A DNA stretch of 64,000 nt, taken from contig JAGYVD010000002.1 of NCBI GenBank assembly GCA_021209875.1, forward strand, positions 6,572,001 to 6,636,000, written 5' to 3'. The translations under genes and the position numbers were made by a program. The notes under the pieces were generated by a model. It saw only the letters and a list, made by a program, of their open reading frames with translations. It ran no database searches and had not been told where the DNA came from. This DNA is from Rosellinia necatrix (lineage: Eukaryota; Ascomycota; Sordariomycetes; Xylariales; Xylariaceae). Position 1 is the stretch's first letter. Every line of letters starts with the position of its first letter. Below, piece after piece: positions 1-11,893 of this stretch.

Positions 1-393
1 GAATTCCCGTCGGCGTCGGCGTTTTTCGCCCTCCTCTTCGGCGATGCGCTGCATCTGCACGGCCAGCAGCTTGCCGGCGGTTCGCACGGCATCATCGCGA
101 CGACCCTCCCTCCTTCGCTTGCGGTTCGTGATGGTCTGGCGTTTCAAAGCCGGGGCGCCTCCATCGAAGACGAAGACGGGAAGGATGCCGAACCAAAGAA
201 GCTTGCATATGCGACGGAAAAAGCCAACGATGTGAGAGTTGCGGAGAGCATTGCCTTCCTTGTCGCGTACAGCCTTCAGGAACTGGTAGATCCAGATGGA
301 GGCATCGATGGCGAGGCGTTTTCGATTTAGGGTGGCGAGGTTCGTCGGTCGCGCGCACGGCTGGACGATCGTCCAAAGGCCGTTCACACCCAT
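1..393 (-). CDS. rad2: DNA repair endonuclease RAD2/XPG, N-terminal part (gene runs off the window)
   Basis: The minus strand reads open from an ATG at 393 to the left edge, giving 131 residues with no stop. It begins MGVNGLWTIV, the hallmark start of the XPG N-terminal nuclease domain. It carries LAIDASIWIYQF with Asp30 and VFVFDGGAPALK with Asp77, the conserved metal-binding aspartates at the canonical positions of the FEN1/XPG family. Residues 84-131 are basic (KR-rich), as in RAD2 after the N-terminal block. In this family the protein is the structure-specific 3' incision nuclease of nucleotide excision repair in the nucleus. The 3' part (spacer, XPG-I domain, PCNA/TFIIH-binding tail) lies outside the window, so completeness cannot be judged. 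It is divergent from the LSM gene to its right, across about 850 bp. Confidence 0.93.
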   Translation of the reverse strand, partial: MGVNGLWTIVQPCARPTNLATLNRKRLAIDASIWIYQFLKAVRDKEGNALRNSHIVGFFRRICKLLWFGILPVFVFDGGAPALKRQTITNRKRRREGRRDDAVRTAGKLLAVQMQRIAEEEGEKRRRRREF

Positions 394-1244
394 GATGGCG
401 GGATGGCAAGATGAAGATGAAGGCCAGTTCAGGGATGTGCAAGTCAAGGCGGGATGTTGAAGAACATACTCGACGGCCGGCTCTTGTTCCCCAGTTATGA
501 TTTCGTAGCGCACTGGGCGGCCGAGGGGAAGGGGCCAAATAAGGCAGGCCTCATGGCGTAGATCAGGGAGAGACGCGATTTGTGAGTGGTGAAGGTGGAT
601 GATGACTTGACGCCGACGGTCCGTCCGTCACCCTCTCTTGCAGGCGCCATGCTCACCACGCGCTAGGTCAAGCGTGTAAAGTGTAAAGTGGAATATGCAA
701 GCACTTGTACCCCATATTATGGCGTAAAGGAGGCACTTGTCGAGGGACTGCCTAGTATCCCGGTAGTTACTTATATGGCATAATATGGCGCTTAGTTATC
801 GTGCCTAAAGGGCGGAGCGCCAGGTACAGGTAGTTAACTACCTACCTACCTAGTCACCTAGCTACCTAGGTAGGGTAAATAGGTAGGCAGACGGCAGAGT
901 CACTCACAGGCACCTCCTACCAACCAATCTGCCACCCACCACCTAATCTACCTAGGTAGGTGCCTAGGTAAGTACTTTGCCGATTGGCTGTATTAAGGCT
1001 CCTAGCAGCCACAATCGCACCATTAAAATGTAACTAGCACTGTCAGACACCTAGATTAGACGTTAATACTACTACTACTACTAGGTAAGTACTTTAGCTC
1101 AGGTGTACTTCACTTCACAACCAGCTTCAGCATAAAATAACTCTCTTTTGTAAAACCGGGCCCATCTCTACTGATCAACTACCTAATCACTGTTTTATCC
1201 GTTTCTAGAACTGCTGAGTGTATAGGCTCGGTACGGTACCGAAT
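394..1244. promoter_or_regulatory. Divergent intergenic region between rad2 and the LSM gene
   Basis: No credible coding sequence. It must hold both 5' regions. Between about 835 and 965 it is packed with overlapping CCTACCTAGGTAGG-like tracts that form many small palindromes around CCTAGG, and a similar tract recurs near 13560-13640. A short ACTACTACT run lies at 1068-1082. I see no TATA box I would rely on. Confidence 0.5.
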
Positions 1245-1721
1245 ATGCAGGCCGTAGCTGAGCAGCTCGATCGGGCAACGATGAATGAAGCTCCTACAAC
1301 AATCGAAGCCAAGGCCTATCTCCATTCGCTGATCAACAAGACCTTGCGCATCCACGCCACCGATGGCCGTATGTTCATCGGTACCTTCAAATGCACTGAC
1401 ACCGTTTGTTGACCCCATGCTCGCCTCCCATTACGGAAGAAGCGGTTATTAAATCATACCCAGGGCCGCAATGTTGTGCTCTCTGTCACATACGAGTACC
1501 GGCATCCATCTCAGCAGAAGCTCACCGAGGCTGCCGCCGTCGCCGCCGCCGCCGCGGATGCCAACGTAGCCACCGTTAAAGCGGACATGACCTCGAGGTA
1601 TCTGGGTCTCGTTGTTATACCCGGGGAGCACATCGTTAAAATGGAAGTCGAGGAATTCACGAGCCAAGTAAAGAATCGCTCAATCTGGGAAAGGCGGGAT
1701 ATATATTCGAGCACGTCGTGA
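1245..1721 (+). CDS. LSM-domain protein, NatC auxiliary subunit-like (Naa38/Mak31 family)
   Basis: Two exons, 1245-1403 and 1464-1721, with a 60-nt intron (GTTTGT...CCCAG), encode 138 residues. Exon 1 carries the Sm1 motif region (KTLRIHATDGRMFIGTFKC) and exon 2 continues GRNVVLSVTYEYR, then LGLVVIPGEHIVKMEVEEF, the Sm2-type strand pair. The TYEYR signature and a low-complexity Ala-rich loop between the Sm halves are typical of fungal LSMD1/Naa38 proteins, which help the NatC N-terminal acetyltransferase act on nascent chains at the ribosome. The ATG at 1245 is chosen as the first in frame; another at 1281 would give a shorter, more usual N-terminus. The last ~20 residues after EEF are not clearly conserved, and a GTAAAG at 1669 could instead be a donor. 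An Lsm RNA-binding role is less likely given the TYEYR motif. Confidence 0.8.
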
Positions 1722-2506
1722 CGCAGGGCAGAAACGCCGGCTGTGCCTAAGCCTTCGTAATTCATTCATCCCACCCGAACTACCACGGTTCCAGTCTTCT
1801 GCTACAGCGCAGCATGCCCTTGAGGCTGTCGATCCAGCGCATCGACTTGTGGCTTCGCGGCAACACAAAGTTTAGCCGTAATACTTTCTTATCTACTGCA
1901 TCAAGAGGTCATCATATTTCTACGATCTCTGTGAGATCTATGAGCATTCGTGGGTTAAGGGGGAGGCAACGACCTCCAGTGAGCCGTCAACACCTAGAAA
2001 ACTCACTAAACGTCCCCCTCCCCCTGCCATAAATCGCCAGGCTCTAACGTTATTCATGGTCTATAGCTAAGACCGGTGTGACTCGGGAAACAAACAACAG
2101 TGAAGGCTGATTAAAGAAAACACCAGGAAGGCATTATGTACCCTAGTCATCTCAGAAATATTGACATCCAAAATTTGACTTGAAGCTATTGTTCATTAAT
2201 CAAAATGAATAGAATATACCCCATAAGGACTCAATAACTTTCAGCTGAATGAATGCCGGCGATGAATACGAGAATTCACATTATCATACTAAACGAGGTT
2301 GACAAGAGATCGGAAGATGGAGCAACATGATTGATGGGGAAACTTGGACCGATTGGCCGAGCAAGCCCAAACCGAAGCCAACCGACATCTCGCTTCGTTA
2401 AAAAACCAGATATACAACATTCATTACTTCGTTTTAAATTAGCATTTTATTGAGCTACATTTTTCCTACCATAGTGTTCCGTGCTTGAAGCGAAGGAAAG
2501 ATATCA
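1722..2506. other. Intergenic region between the LSM and GH43 genes
   Basis: A 72-residue open frame at 1814-2032 has no recognisable features and I treat it as chance. The region must contain the LSM 3' end and the GH43 promoter. The last 150 bp turn AT-rich before the GH43 ATG. No convincing motif or RNA gene was seen. Confidence 0.4.
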
Positions 2507-4674
2507 ATGAGTTCCCACTTTCAAAACCCGATTATCCCAGGCTTCAATCCGGACCCAACGGTCTGCGTTGTGCCAGCAACGAAGACGACGCCAACTACCT
2601 ACTTTCTCAGCACATCCACATTTGAATATTTTCCAGGATGTCCTATTTATACATCCCCCGACCTCGTCAATTGGCGTTTAATTGGACATGCTCTGACCCG
2701 CCGCAGCCAGATTGAGATGCGAACAGTCGAACCTGGTGGCGGCAGTTGGGCATCGACTCTTCGATACAGGTCACGGGAGAAGCGTTGGTATCTTGCTACT
2801 GGGGTGTTCCAGAGATATCGCCCAGGGTCAGACGTGAGCGCTATGAGCCAGATAGATGGTACAGACTGACAAATTGCAAGGAACGTATATTCCCGCGTGG
2901 CTTTTACGTCTATACCGATAACATATGGGAAGACAACACTTGGTCCGATCCCATCTACTTCGATAATCCTGGATTTGACCAAGACGTGAGTAGCTCTTTG
3001 TTAATGATCTACTTGCATCTGCGGTCTCCATCAACTCTGATGGCAGCCCAAAGCACAGAGACTTGTTTAACACTCCTTATCCCGTCACAGCTTTTCTGGG
3101 ATGACGACGGTAGGGTTTATCTTTCAACAACTGTCCGATTAGCCACCCGCCGGCCCGAGTCCAAACTCAAGGACTTCGGAATTCACATATCGGAAATTGA
3201 AATTGGCACAGGCCGTACGTTAACACCGCCGCGACTCATTCGTGAATCTCCTCATGGCATCGCCGAAGGCTCACACATTTTACGCTATGGGGAATACTAC
3301 TATCTCTTCACAGCTGAAGGAGGCACAGAGGCAGGGCACCAGGAATGGGTGTTCCGCAGCCGCGAGGGTGTCTACGGACCCTGGGAGGCACAAGGAAGGC
3401 CCCTTTGGTACAACGGCCCTGACGAGGAGGTCCAGCGTACAGGGCATGCGGATGTGTTCGACGACGGCGATGGCAACTGGTGGGCTGTATTTCTTGGTGT
3501 TCGGCCGGTGAGAGATGAGGAGGGTACATTTCTAGAACCGCAGATGGGTGAGTGCCCGCTACATGAGACCCCATGTGGTACCTTGCTAACAGGATTTTAT
3601 TACGGGGCGCGAATCATTTCTCGTGAAGGTCGACTGGGTTGATAACTGGCCTGTTTTCAACGACGGGCACAACGTTACTCTTTTTACCGCTGGCCGCAAA
3701 CCCGTTGATCAAGTATCAACCCACATTAAGCCCGGCGATGTCAAATGGCAAGCCGATCTGGGGCAGCCACATTTGGAGCTGGGCTGGTACCAAAAAAGTG
3801 AGGTTTCATAACCTGGCACGTTTCTTCTTATTTTCTCGACTAGATATGCTAAACCATGGTTGTGTAGACACGCCGCTTAAGCGCTGTCACAGCTTAACTG
3901 AGAGACCGGGGTATCTACGTCTCTACGGCAATTGCTACGACCTAGCCAGCCCTGAAGCACCAGCTATGCTACTTCGGAAACAGTCATCTTATGCCGAAAG
4001 CTTCGAGGCTAAAATGCAGTTCCGCCCCCGGAAAACAGGCTACGAAGCCGGAATCGTAATCTGGTGGAATCAGTACTCATATGCTAGCTACGGCTTGGTT
4101 TTGTGCGAGGGCTCGGACGGGAAGCAGGCTTTGACGACGATATCTCGTGTCCCTACTGGACGAGTTGGAGAGATGACAGTATGTTCCACGCTCAGGGATC
4201 AGGTCCTCATCTATGCATCCGCTCATCGTAGATAACCCCAGCAGATTGAATACCCGGATCGTGAACCCCATGACGAACAGGATGCGAAACCCAAGATCCT
4301 GCTAGGTGATACCATACGATTACGAATCGAGACGTTCCATACGGAATATCAAATATCAATGGAAACCCAGAGCCACACATCCATTCGCAATTTCCAAACG
4401 AAAAAGCTCACAGTCATGCCCCCTATTGGTGGCGCGTTCTGTGGTACCAGTAAGTGATGTCCAGAGTACTTTTCTTTCTCTTGTAATTTGAAGCCTAGAT
4501 ATTTATCTAGGTGTTGACACCGTCTTCATATATATAAGCTCTTCGGAATAGGTTCATTGATACCAAAATGTTAACTTGAGATGCCATATAGTGTTCGGTG
4601 TATATTCATTTGGCCGTGCGGAACCGGTCTTAGACCCCGCAGATTTCTTCGATATCATCATCAAAGCATTATAA
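2507..4674 (+). CDS. Glycoside hydrolase family 43, beta-xylosidase/alpha-arabinofuranosidase type, intracellular
   Basis: Seven exons give a continuous 551-residue protein: 2507-2833, 2881-2985, 3091-3507, 3593-3797, 3868-4178, 4242-4449 and 4592-4674. All six introns (47-142 nt) have GT-AG ends and keep phase. The catalytic triad of GH43 is visible: general base Asp16 in GFNPDP, pKa-modulating Asp142 in GFDQD before FWDDDGRVY, and general acid Glu203 in AEGSHI. HADVFDDGDGNWWAVFLGVR, GRESFLVKVDW and TERPGYLRLYG follow, then the C-terminal beta-sandwich ending MFGVYSFGRAEPVLDPADF. Length and order match fungal GH43 beta-xylosidases of 530-560 residues. There is no signal peptide, so it probably trims imported xylo- or arabino-oligosaccharides in the cytosol. 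The exact substrate cannot be read from sequence. No frameshift or stop was found, unlike several neighbours. Confidence 0.9.
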
Positions 4675-6258
4675 CAATCGAGAAGTCATGGGAATATCCC
4701 TGGCGTTCGCTCTTAGCGCGCGCTAGCTAATTCTAATATCGTCGGCTTATGATTTGTTTTATCATGGTAAATTTTTTTCTGTTGCGTTAGGGAATACTAT
4801 ATAGGCTCTAATTAATAGTTTCATTTACCATAAGCTCGCGAGGGATCTGCTAAGCCTATTGATTGATTTAGGAGAGTGGCTAGAGAACATGCTGGCGATT
4901 CCATTCATATTCGGGACATCGTATCACCCTTGATGTTTCCAGGCAGTCTAATATGAGTATTCCACAATTTTGAACTCCTGAATACTCACGGGCTACTTTT
5001 TCTCGAGGAAAGAAGAAAGAAAGGCGAGGGTTGAAACAACAATAAGGATAAATACGCTAAATAATAAAATCTCTGTAATGATTTGACTGATGAGAAAATA
5101 GCTGACGCATCGAGCTTTTGCTGATGCCTCCGACTCGCTCCTTAAATCCCCCGAGTGCAAACTCCAAGGAGGCCTCAGGCTCCACGACAAACTAGATCAC
5201 CACTTGAACGTCCCCACCAGGGCATCTGTCCGGATCCGTTTGTGCTAGTTTTGTCTACCATTATGCCGGGACAACATGGCAACAAACTCACCGAATTATC
5301 AGTATGCCTATCGTGTAGCGCAGTCGAATTCACATCCGGATGCCGACGAGTGAATGCCGCCAACACTGCCGGCCGGAATGCCGATGCCAAGCTTGGTGAA
5401 ACATCCATCATCGCATTCACCCGGATCATGAGCCGAAACTAAAACAACATCGATAAACAAGGGATCAGAGCGATTCAATGCTTCGAGTCTAATCGGGCGA
5501 GCAGGACGAAGGAATTATCGTGCCGAAGCGTCGTCAGCCCCAGGGTTTGCAGATCCTATAGCGCTTACCTATCACGGGATATACTGACTAGTAGATAACC
5601 ATGGCCTGGCCACACATCCCGTTCCAGCATCCGCGTTCGTGGGAACTGCGGGGAATGGCGAGTCCCCATGAGTAAGTATTACTGGTACTGTACACGCGAC
5701 CGATCTGAACTGCGGGGAACAGATTGATAAGCAGCTGACCCTTGACTGCCTATAGTAGGACGGACTTACTATACTGCTTTGTACGAGGTGGGACAGCACA
5801 AGGGCAGATGAACCAGAGGGTATGTATGTTTTGATCGAGAAGAGCTGCCAATTCATTCTGTCGTTCTGGGCGTGTTGGATGATGATAAAATATCGAATGG
5901 CATGGCTGGAGGGATGGGCATTTGCTCAACATTAATTACCGGGTTCTTTATCCGGCAATGCAGGGCATCCATAATGCCGGATGTCGGTGTCAAAGCGATC
6001 GAGTACAAAACGCGGCCATGGTTCTTCCCGTAAAGCTAGCTGGGGACATGACTCCTGCTGCCTCGTAGTAACAAACTAGAGGAGCCTGAGGAAACACCGC
6101 CCGCCATCTCAGGTAAATGGTCTCCGGTAGTGCACTGTGGCGCGTACCCTCGGCTGTGAGCCCATGCCGAATTGCCCATCCCATATCCTCCGAACCCCCT
6201 CCCCAACACTGTTGGTGGCCCTGCTGACAACAAGGTTCCCCGCAGTTCACCAAACAAC
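4675..6258. other. Intergenic region between the GH43 and ALDH genes
   Basis: Short open frames here (for example 4993-5190 minus, with a hydrophobic stretch, and 5155-5442 plus) show no recognised domain, and I do not call them genes. A 3' tail for GH43 and the promoter of the aldehyde dehydrogenase gene are expected. Composition rises in GC towards 6100. Confidence 0.4.
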
Positions 6259-7825
6259 ATGGCACCGTACACCGTCCCGTTCATCATCGACGGCGAGGAG
6301 CGCGTCGCGGGAGAGACCTTCGAAGTGAAGGCACCCGCGACGGGCCAGGTCATCCACCTGGGCGGAGTGGCGACCGTGTCCGATGCCAACGCAGCTGTCG
6401 ACGCGGCCGTCGCGGCCGGCCCCGCATGGCGCGATGTTACCGTCAGCTCCCGCAGGGACATCCTCCTCAAGGCCGCCGATGTGATGGATAGGAGGCGGCC
6501 TGAGCTGGAGAAGTACCTGATCGACGAGATTGGCCAGCCGCAGGGCTGGGCGGTGTTCAACCTAAACACTACGATTGACATGATCAAAGACGCTGCCGGG
6601 CGCGTGGGGACGCTGGGCGGTTTCGTTCCGCGGCCCGCCAATCCGGACACGGGGGCGATGGTATGGCGCGAACCGTACGGGGTCGTGTTCGCGATTGCCC
6701 CCCTGGTAAGCCCCCCTCCCCCTTCCCAGGCAGGTCGGTTTCTTTGCAATGCAACAGGCCATGGGCTGACGAATCAGGAATGCACCGTATATCCTCGGGA
6801 CGCGGGCTTTCCTGTACCCCATCGCGGCAGGCTGTACCGTGGTCCTGAAAGGATCCGAGGTCTCTCCTCGCGTCATGCACGCCATCACCTCCGTCTTTCA
6901 TGAAGCTGGTCTGCCAAAGGGCGTCCTCAATTTCATATCTACTAGCCCGGCCAATGCGCCGGCCGTGACGGAGGCACTCATCGCCAACCCGCACGTAAAG
7001 AAGGTCAATTTCACCGGCAGCACGGCCGTTGGGAGAATCGGTGAGTTGACCAACCGCTTTGAGCCCGACTGGTCTTGCGAGGAAGCACTTGCTTACTTGA
7101 ACCCATTGTTGTAGTTGGCAAATTGGCGGGCCAATATCTGAAGCCCGTCGTCCTGGAACTAGGAGGCAAAGCGCCGGCCATCGTCTGGGAGGATGCCAAC
7201 CTGGACCTGGCGGCGGAGTGCTGCTCGCTCGGCGCCTTTCTGAACTCGGGCCAGATCTGTATGAGCACCGAGCGGATCATCGTCCACAGGAAAGTCAGCG
7301 AGGCCTTCCAGGAGAAGTTCCGAGGCGCGGTGGCCACGATGTGGCCCGACGCGCTCGTCCACATCAACCCGCAATCCGTGGAGAAGAACAAGAGGCTCGT
7401 GCAGGACGCGGCGAGCAAAGGCGCCTCGCTACTGAACGGGGACGTCAACGCCGAAGAGTCGTCCAACACGCGACTGCGGCCGATCGTGCTCGCGAAGGTG
7501 ACGCCTGACATGGACATCTACAAGCAGGAGTCGTTTGGCACGACGGTGAGCCTGCTGGAGGTCGACAGCGAGGACGAGGCGCTGCGCATCGCCAACGACA
7601 CGGAATACGGGCTCGCCTCGGCCGTGTTTACCGAAGACCTGCGGACCGGGCTCCGGTTCGCCAAGGGCATCGAGACGGGCGCGGTCCATATCAACAACAT
7701 GTCGGTGCATGACGAGGCAGCCTTACCCCATGGGGGGAGCCAAGGCCAGTGGCTACGGGAGGTTCAATGCGTCGGCCGGGCTGGATGAGTATTTGAGGAC
7801 GAAGACGGTGACATGGCGGGGTTAG
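6259..7825 (+). CDS. NAD(P)-dependent aldehyde dehydrogenase (salicylaldehyde/vanillin dehydrogenase-like), two apparent +1 frameshifts
   Basis: Exons 6259-6705, 6778-7040 and 7115-7825, with 72- and 74-nt introns. Family motifs are plain: VVFAIAP before NAPYILGTRAFLYP, VKKVNFTGSTAVGR, the general-base Glu in VLELGGKAP, the nucleophile Cys in LNSGQICMSTER, IYKQESFGTTVSLL, and VHINNMSVHDEAALPHGG. The reading breaks twice. At a run of six C (6698-6703), one C too many prevents the expected APW-N junction at the exon 1 donor. At six G (7732-7737), one G too many moves the C-terminus (KASGYGRFNASAGLDEYL) out of frame. Removing one base at each gives exactly 472 residues, the usual length. Members oxidise aromatic or aliphatic aldehydes to acids in the cytosol. 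It is either a functional gene with base-calling errors or a young pseudogene. The substrate is inferred only from general resemblance. Confidence 0.85.
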
Positions 7826-8478
7826 GCACGTCGACGACTCCATTTTTCATGCAAGCAGGCGGGCCACGCGATCAAAGAAGTTGTAGCTGCAGCTTTGGGG
7901 GGGGGGGATGGGAAGGGAGGAGGGAGGTAACCGTGGTAGCATTGGCCTGGGAGTATCGTGACTACATACATACAGGAGTACTTGCTTCACCCATGACTGC
8001 TTAAACCCGTCTAAGTGGTGGTTTAGGCCGCCCTACAATCAGTGTTGAGTAGCTCAAGTCAGCCAGGCCAGGCACCATTCAGTTACTTCTATTACACTAG
8101 TTGGGAGTAGGCATCTAAGCTAGTGGTGGTGGTGGTTAGTTACGGTCAGAGCTCGCATGTTGCATGGATTATGTTCGATCATCATGATTGTCCCTTGCCC
8201 CTAAGAATAACCCGAATTGTCCCTCATGATCAACGAAGCACATCACACGATCCGAGACAGTTGCTGCAGCGACTATATCGTAAAGGGTTAATTGTTAACA
8301 GCACATCATATCACCCAGCCGCTGAACACGGCTTTCTGGATGGAGAAAAGCCCTGATGCCCGCAACGCCATCTGCTCTGTGGGATATGATCGTGGGTGTC
8401 GCTACACCGCTGCTGGAACATCATTCTTGGAACACCACTCCTAGAGAGGACCTTGATCTCGTGAGCGATGATCACCGG

Positions 8479-8520
8479 CCGTGAGCACAGCCGTGAGCAC
8501 AGCCGTGAGCAGAGCCGTGG
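8479..8520. repeat. 12-bp tandem repeat (CCGTGAGCACAG unit), about 3.3 copies
   Basis: Three near-identical consecutive CCGTGAGCACAG units followed by a partial one, in intergenic DNA. A simple minisatellite with no evident function. Confidence 0.8.
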
Positions 8521-8878
8521 GCTGTAATCCACTTGGGACTATCACGAAATGGATCTTGACGATCCGTATTTTCCCTTGGTGCCGAACCAAGCTCGGACAA
8601 ACGATGGTTCGTGCCCGCAGAGCGAATATACCCAGCGCACACGCCTTCGACCCCAGGGTCGGACCATACCTGTGCTTGCAGTGGAACTAGGAGAAGCGGT
8701 GGAGTACCACGAAGCCAACAAAGAGGCGGAGGTATCGTTTTCCCTCCTAAATTGCATTTAGAGACGAATTCCATTCCATAATCACCAAATGGAAATCCTG
8801 CAACCACCAGGCGGTATTTTAGGACGTTACAGACTTGGCGGCTGGGCTGCATCACCCTCCTTCTGCTGTATGTTATAA

Positions 8879-8950
8879 GTGTGTATGTAAGTATGTATGT
8901 ATGTATGTATGTATGTATGTATATATGTATGTATGTAGGTACGTACGTAC
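8879..8950. repeat. TGTA tetranucleotide microsatellite
   Basis: About 70 bp of nearly pure TGTA/TATG repeats, ending in a GTAC-rich tail. A degenerate TAC/CATAC-rich tract follows at about 9076-9190. Confidence 0.9.
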
Positions 8951-10496
8951 ACTATGTGCCCTCCTATGTCGGTCAACCATGTCGGCGCCACCACAACCCC
9001 ACGCTTGACCTTGGCCTGGTGGGGGACGCGAGTTTAAACCTGACCCCTACCCAGATGCGAGCATCGGAGGGGTTCTACAGATACACATATACCACGCTAC
9101 ATAGTACACTGCATACCTACTATATTACATACTACATTGCATACCTACTTCACTACATACTTATACTATACACTTATACTACATACTACGACCACATGCT
9201 ACGCACCATGAGCCGTCGTGTGCCGCCTCGTATGCTCTCGTATGCTGGTTGAGCCCTCGTCACGCTTAGCGAAAACCAGCGTTGGCCCTGGTCCCTTATT
9301 ATCTCACCTGCCCATCATCGGATGGTCGAATGAGCTTCCCCCCTTCCCTCCCGCGCAAGGAGGCGAGTGCGAGCGGGAGATTTTGCCCTCATGGTTCGCG
9401 GGTGCATGCATGCTGCAGAGTCGCATCCTCGCACCCTCGCCTGTGATACGCTACCCAACAACCCTGCCACATCAACTCACTCGACACTAATGCGTTGCTT
9501 AAAACATTTCACTGCCGCGATACACGAAAAGCCGCCAACGCGGGAGCGAGCGGGAGCGGCACTGCTGTTATATGTACCCATGGCGAGACCCATATTTTGC
9601 CGACTTCCACAAACAGCCCTTCCACAAGGAGTGTAGTCGGCTCAATGTTCTCGTGAGCTGGGCGCTGCCGCTTGTCGAGATACAACACAACATGGCCCTC
9701 CCGCCGACAGGGCGATCCTCCTGTATCCCGTACCCGTTCGGTACAGAGACACCCGGAAAGAGACACCATCTCGATGGCCCAGACTGTTCTCCCCACCTCC
9801 CCAGCCATTTGGGATTCCCTAATCGGGCAATCCGGCTCGCGCGAGCGACAAACACCCCTCTTGTTAGCGAGGATCTATGGTACCTACGTTTGGACGTTGA
9901 CAGATGTCATGGGCCACCCCACAGCTCGCCCGTTGGCTCCCATCCAGCGTGGTACGGGCGATCTCAAGCCTCTACCTCGTACACCCCAAGGCTACCTGCA
10001 TTCGGGCCTTGTCTAGCACCGCCGTTTTCGAAGAACACTGCCCCTACTAAACCGTCTATCGGAGATCGATCCACTACGAATAGGCAATGAAGAACTGACC
10101 CGCCTTGGTGGGTTGTGAGAATCCGGATCAGGACGCCAACTTCGTCTCTCTACCTAGGACTCCTGAGTCCTGTCCTTTCTAACCTGCTAGCTCCCCGACA
10201 TGGCGAGGGGGGCTATATCGGCACCGGATACGCCATGAATCTTCCTCCTTCCGTGAAACAAGGGTGGGTAAAACCGGGGGTGACTAACTATAGGCCGGGT
10301 GACGCTAGGTGGAGGGTCAACTCGCGGAGCCATCTAGTGAGAGATCCGTTCGTCGAGAAAGTATTTGCCGTACGCGTGACAACAGCGGATTGATCCTTCA
10401 AGTGTACCTAGCAGCACCAAATTCGCTCCCGGACGATTTCCATAGTCTCGCTTCCTTCCCGTCCACCCCTGTGCCTGGACCTGGACACAGTGAAAG

Positions 10497-10503
10497 TATA
10501 AAA
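10497..10503 (+). promoter_or_regulatory. TATA box candidate of the SDR gene
   Basis: TATAAAA lies 183 bp upstream of the SDR start codon. Position and sequence suit a fungal TATA box, but the start of transcription is unknown. Confidence 0.45.
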
Positions 10504-10685
10504 GCAGCCTTGGAGCTTGCCACTATGCCACTCTTGGGGGCGACTGGAATGTCCGAACAGTTATTCGCTGACTAAGGTATCTTTAATCTTTAATCTTTGG
10601 TAACCCGGCGTGTACACTCCTTCACGTTACTGAGAAAGCACTTTCGAAAGGAGGTAATCTCGTAACGCTACGATCTAGAACCAAA

Positions 10686-11893
10686 ATGGCAACAATCAGA
10701 TCCAAAGTCTCGCGAGCTACACACTCGCTTGGGGGGCTCATCAGAAGCACGCCCAGGCTAGTTTCGGGGGGCGTTGTCGCTCCTCGAACCACGGGACGTG
10801 TACCTTCGGTGCTACGTGGTAGAAGCAACAGCCGGGTGGGATCCGTATCGCCGCAGTCATTACTCCTATCTAAGTGTTATAGCACACAGCCGTCCCGTCC
10901 GGTCCCTAAGGGGGTCTTGCCAGAGTTTGACCTCGATGGCAAGGTGATTATAGTGTCCGGTGGGGCCCAGGGACTAGGTGTTGTGCAAGCAGAAGCACTC
11001 CTGGAAGCTGGCGCGACGGGTAAGCGTGCCTTGATACCTCAACATTCGGGAATGAAAATCAATTTCTGACACACGTAGCTAGTCCACGTACTTGATCGAC
11101 AACAAGAACCTCCGACCGGTTCGGCTTACCAAAGAATAGCTCAGCGGGCGAGGGACGAGCTAGGTACATCGATCTTCTATCACCAGATTGACGTACGAAC
11201 CGGCGTCGACAACCTCAACTCAGTCGTGGAGACGATTGCTGGGAAACATGGGCGCATCGACGGCTTGATTGCGGCCGCTGGTATCCAGCAGGAGACTTCG
11301 GCCCTGGAGTACACGGCTGCAGATGCGGATCGCATGCTGGGTGTCAACGTAACAGGCGTGCTCATGACGGCGCAGGCAGTAGCTCGACAGATGATTCGCC
11401 TCGGATCGCCTGGTAGTCTTGTCTTCATCGCGAGCATGAGCGGCACTATTGCCAACCGCGGCCTAATCTGCCCGTAAGTGACCGGCCCCGCCCCCCGCCC
11501 CTTTTCTGCTCACCCCTTCGAAGTTTGGGGGGAGAATTCACGGATTAGGGGGAGAAGATGGATGTTTGTTGACATGTCCACGCCTACATTTTAGAGTGTA
11601 CAATGCCTCCAAGGCAGCCGTAATTCAGCTAGGGCGCAACCTGGCGATGGAATGGGGCACCAACGGGATCCGGGTGAACACCATCTCCCCCGGGCTACAT
11701 CGTGACGGAAATGGTGCAGAAGCTCTTCGACCAATACCCCGACCGCGAGGTCGAGTGGCCCAAGCATAACATGCTGAACACCCTCAGCAAGCCCGAGGAC
11801 TACCGCGGCGCCGCTGTGTTCTTGCTTAGCGACGCGAGCCGGTTCATGACGGGTGCCGACCTGCGCATAGACGGTGGGCATGCCGCCTGGTAG
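10686..11893 (+). CDS. Short-chain dehydrogenase/reductase (D-arabinitol dehydrogenase / sorbose reductase-like) with mitochondrial-type leader
   Basis: Exons 10686-11019, 11083-11473 and 11595-11893, with 63- and 121-nt introns. Residues 1-75 are rich in Arg and Ser, nearly free of acids, and end in CYSTQPSRP, which resembles a mitochondrial presequence with its cleavage site. The Rossmann start follows: KVIIVSGGAQGLG (a TGxxxGxG variant), then LIAAAGIQQ (NAG position), NVTG, the catalytic Ser in FIASMSG, YNASK (Tyr and Lys), and the C-terminal FMTGADLRIDGGHAAW. This suits the classical SDR group of fungal polyol and sorbose dehydrogenases, usually cytosolic and without such a leader. Near 11687-11694 (CCCCCGGG) one base too many breaks the ISPG-YIVTEM strand. 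Removing it gives a clean 340-residue protein. Substrate and location are inferred. Confidence 0.83.

Larger units (their letters stand above)
7826..10685. other. Long intergenic region between the ALDH and SDR genes
   Basis: About 2.9 kb without a credible gene. It contains an 11-G homopolymer (7897-7907), a 12-bp tandem repeat, a TGTA microsatellite and a TAC-rich degenerate tract, listed separately where notable. Open frames such as 9572-10090 plus (172 residues) lack any recognised domain and are Pro/Arg-rich in the way of chance frames in GC-rich DNA. Confidence 0.4.

Noticed and set aside
1..6. GAATTC at the very first base
   Set aside because: Could mark a cloned fragment end, but one hexamer match is not evidence, and rad2 coding runs straight through it.
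44..538. Open frames overlapping rad2, including a 148-residue minus frame
   Set aside because: They run in other frames of the rad2 exon, which has decisive family motifs.
9572..10090. 172-residue plus frame between ALDH and SDR
   Set aside because: No domain, no splice-site support, Pro/Arg-rich text typical of chance frames in GC-rich DNA.
6698..11694. Programmed ribosomal frameshifting in ALDH and SDR
   Set aside because: Four sites in three unrelated genes, no shared slippery motif or downstream structure; base-calling error or decay is simpler.
6259..11893. ALDH and SDR as part of a biosynthetic cluster
   Set aside because: They are nearly 3 kb apart, with no PKS, NRPS, terpene synthase, transporter or pathway regulator nearby.
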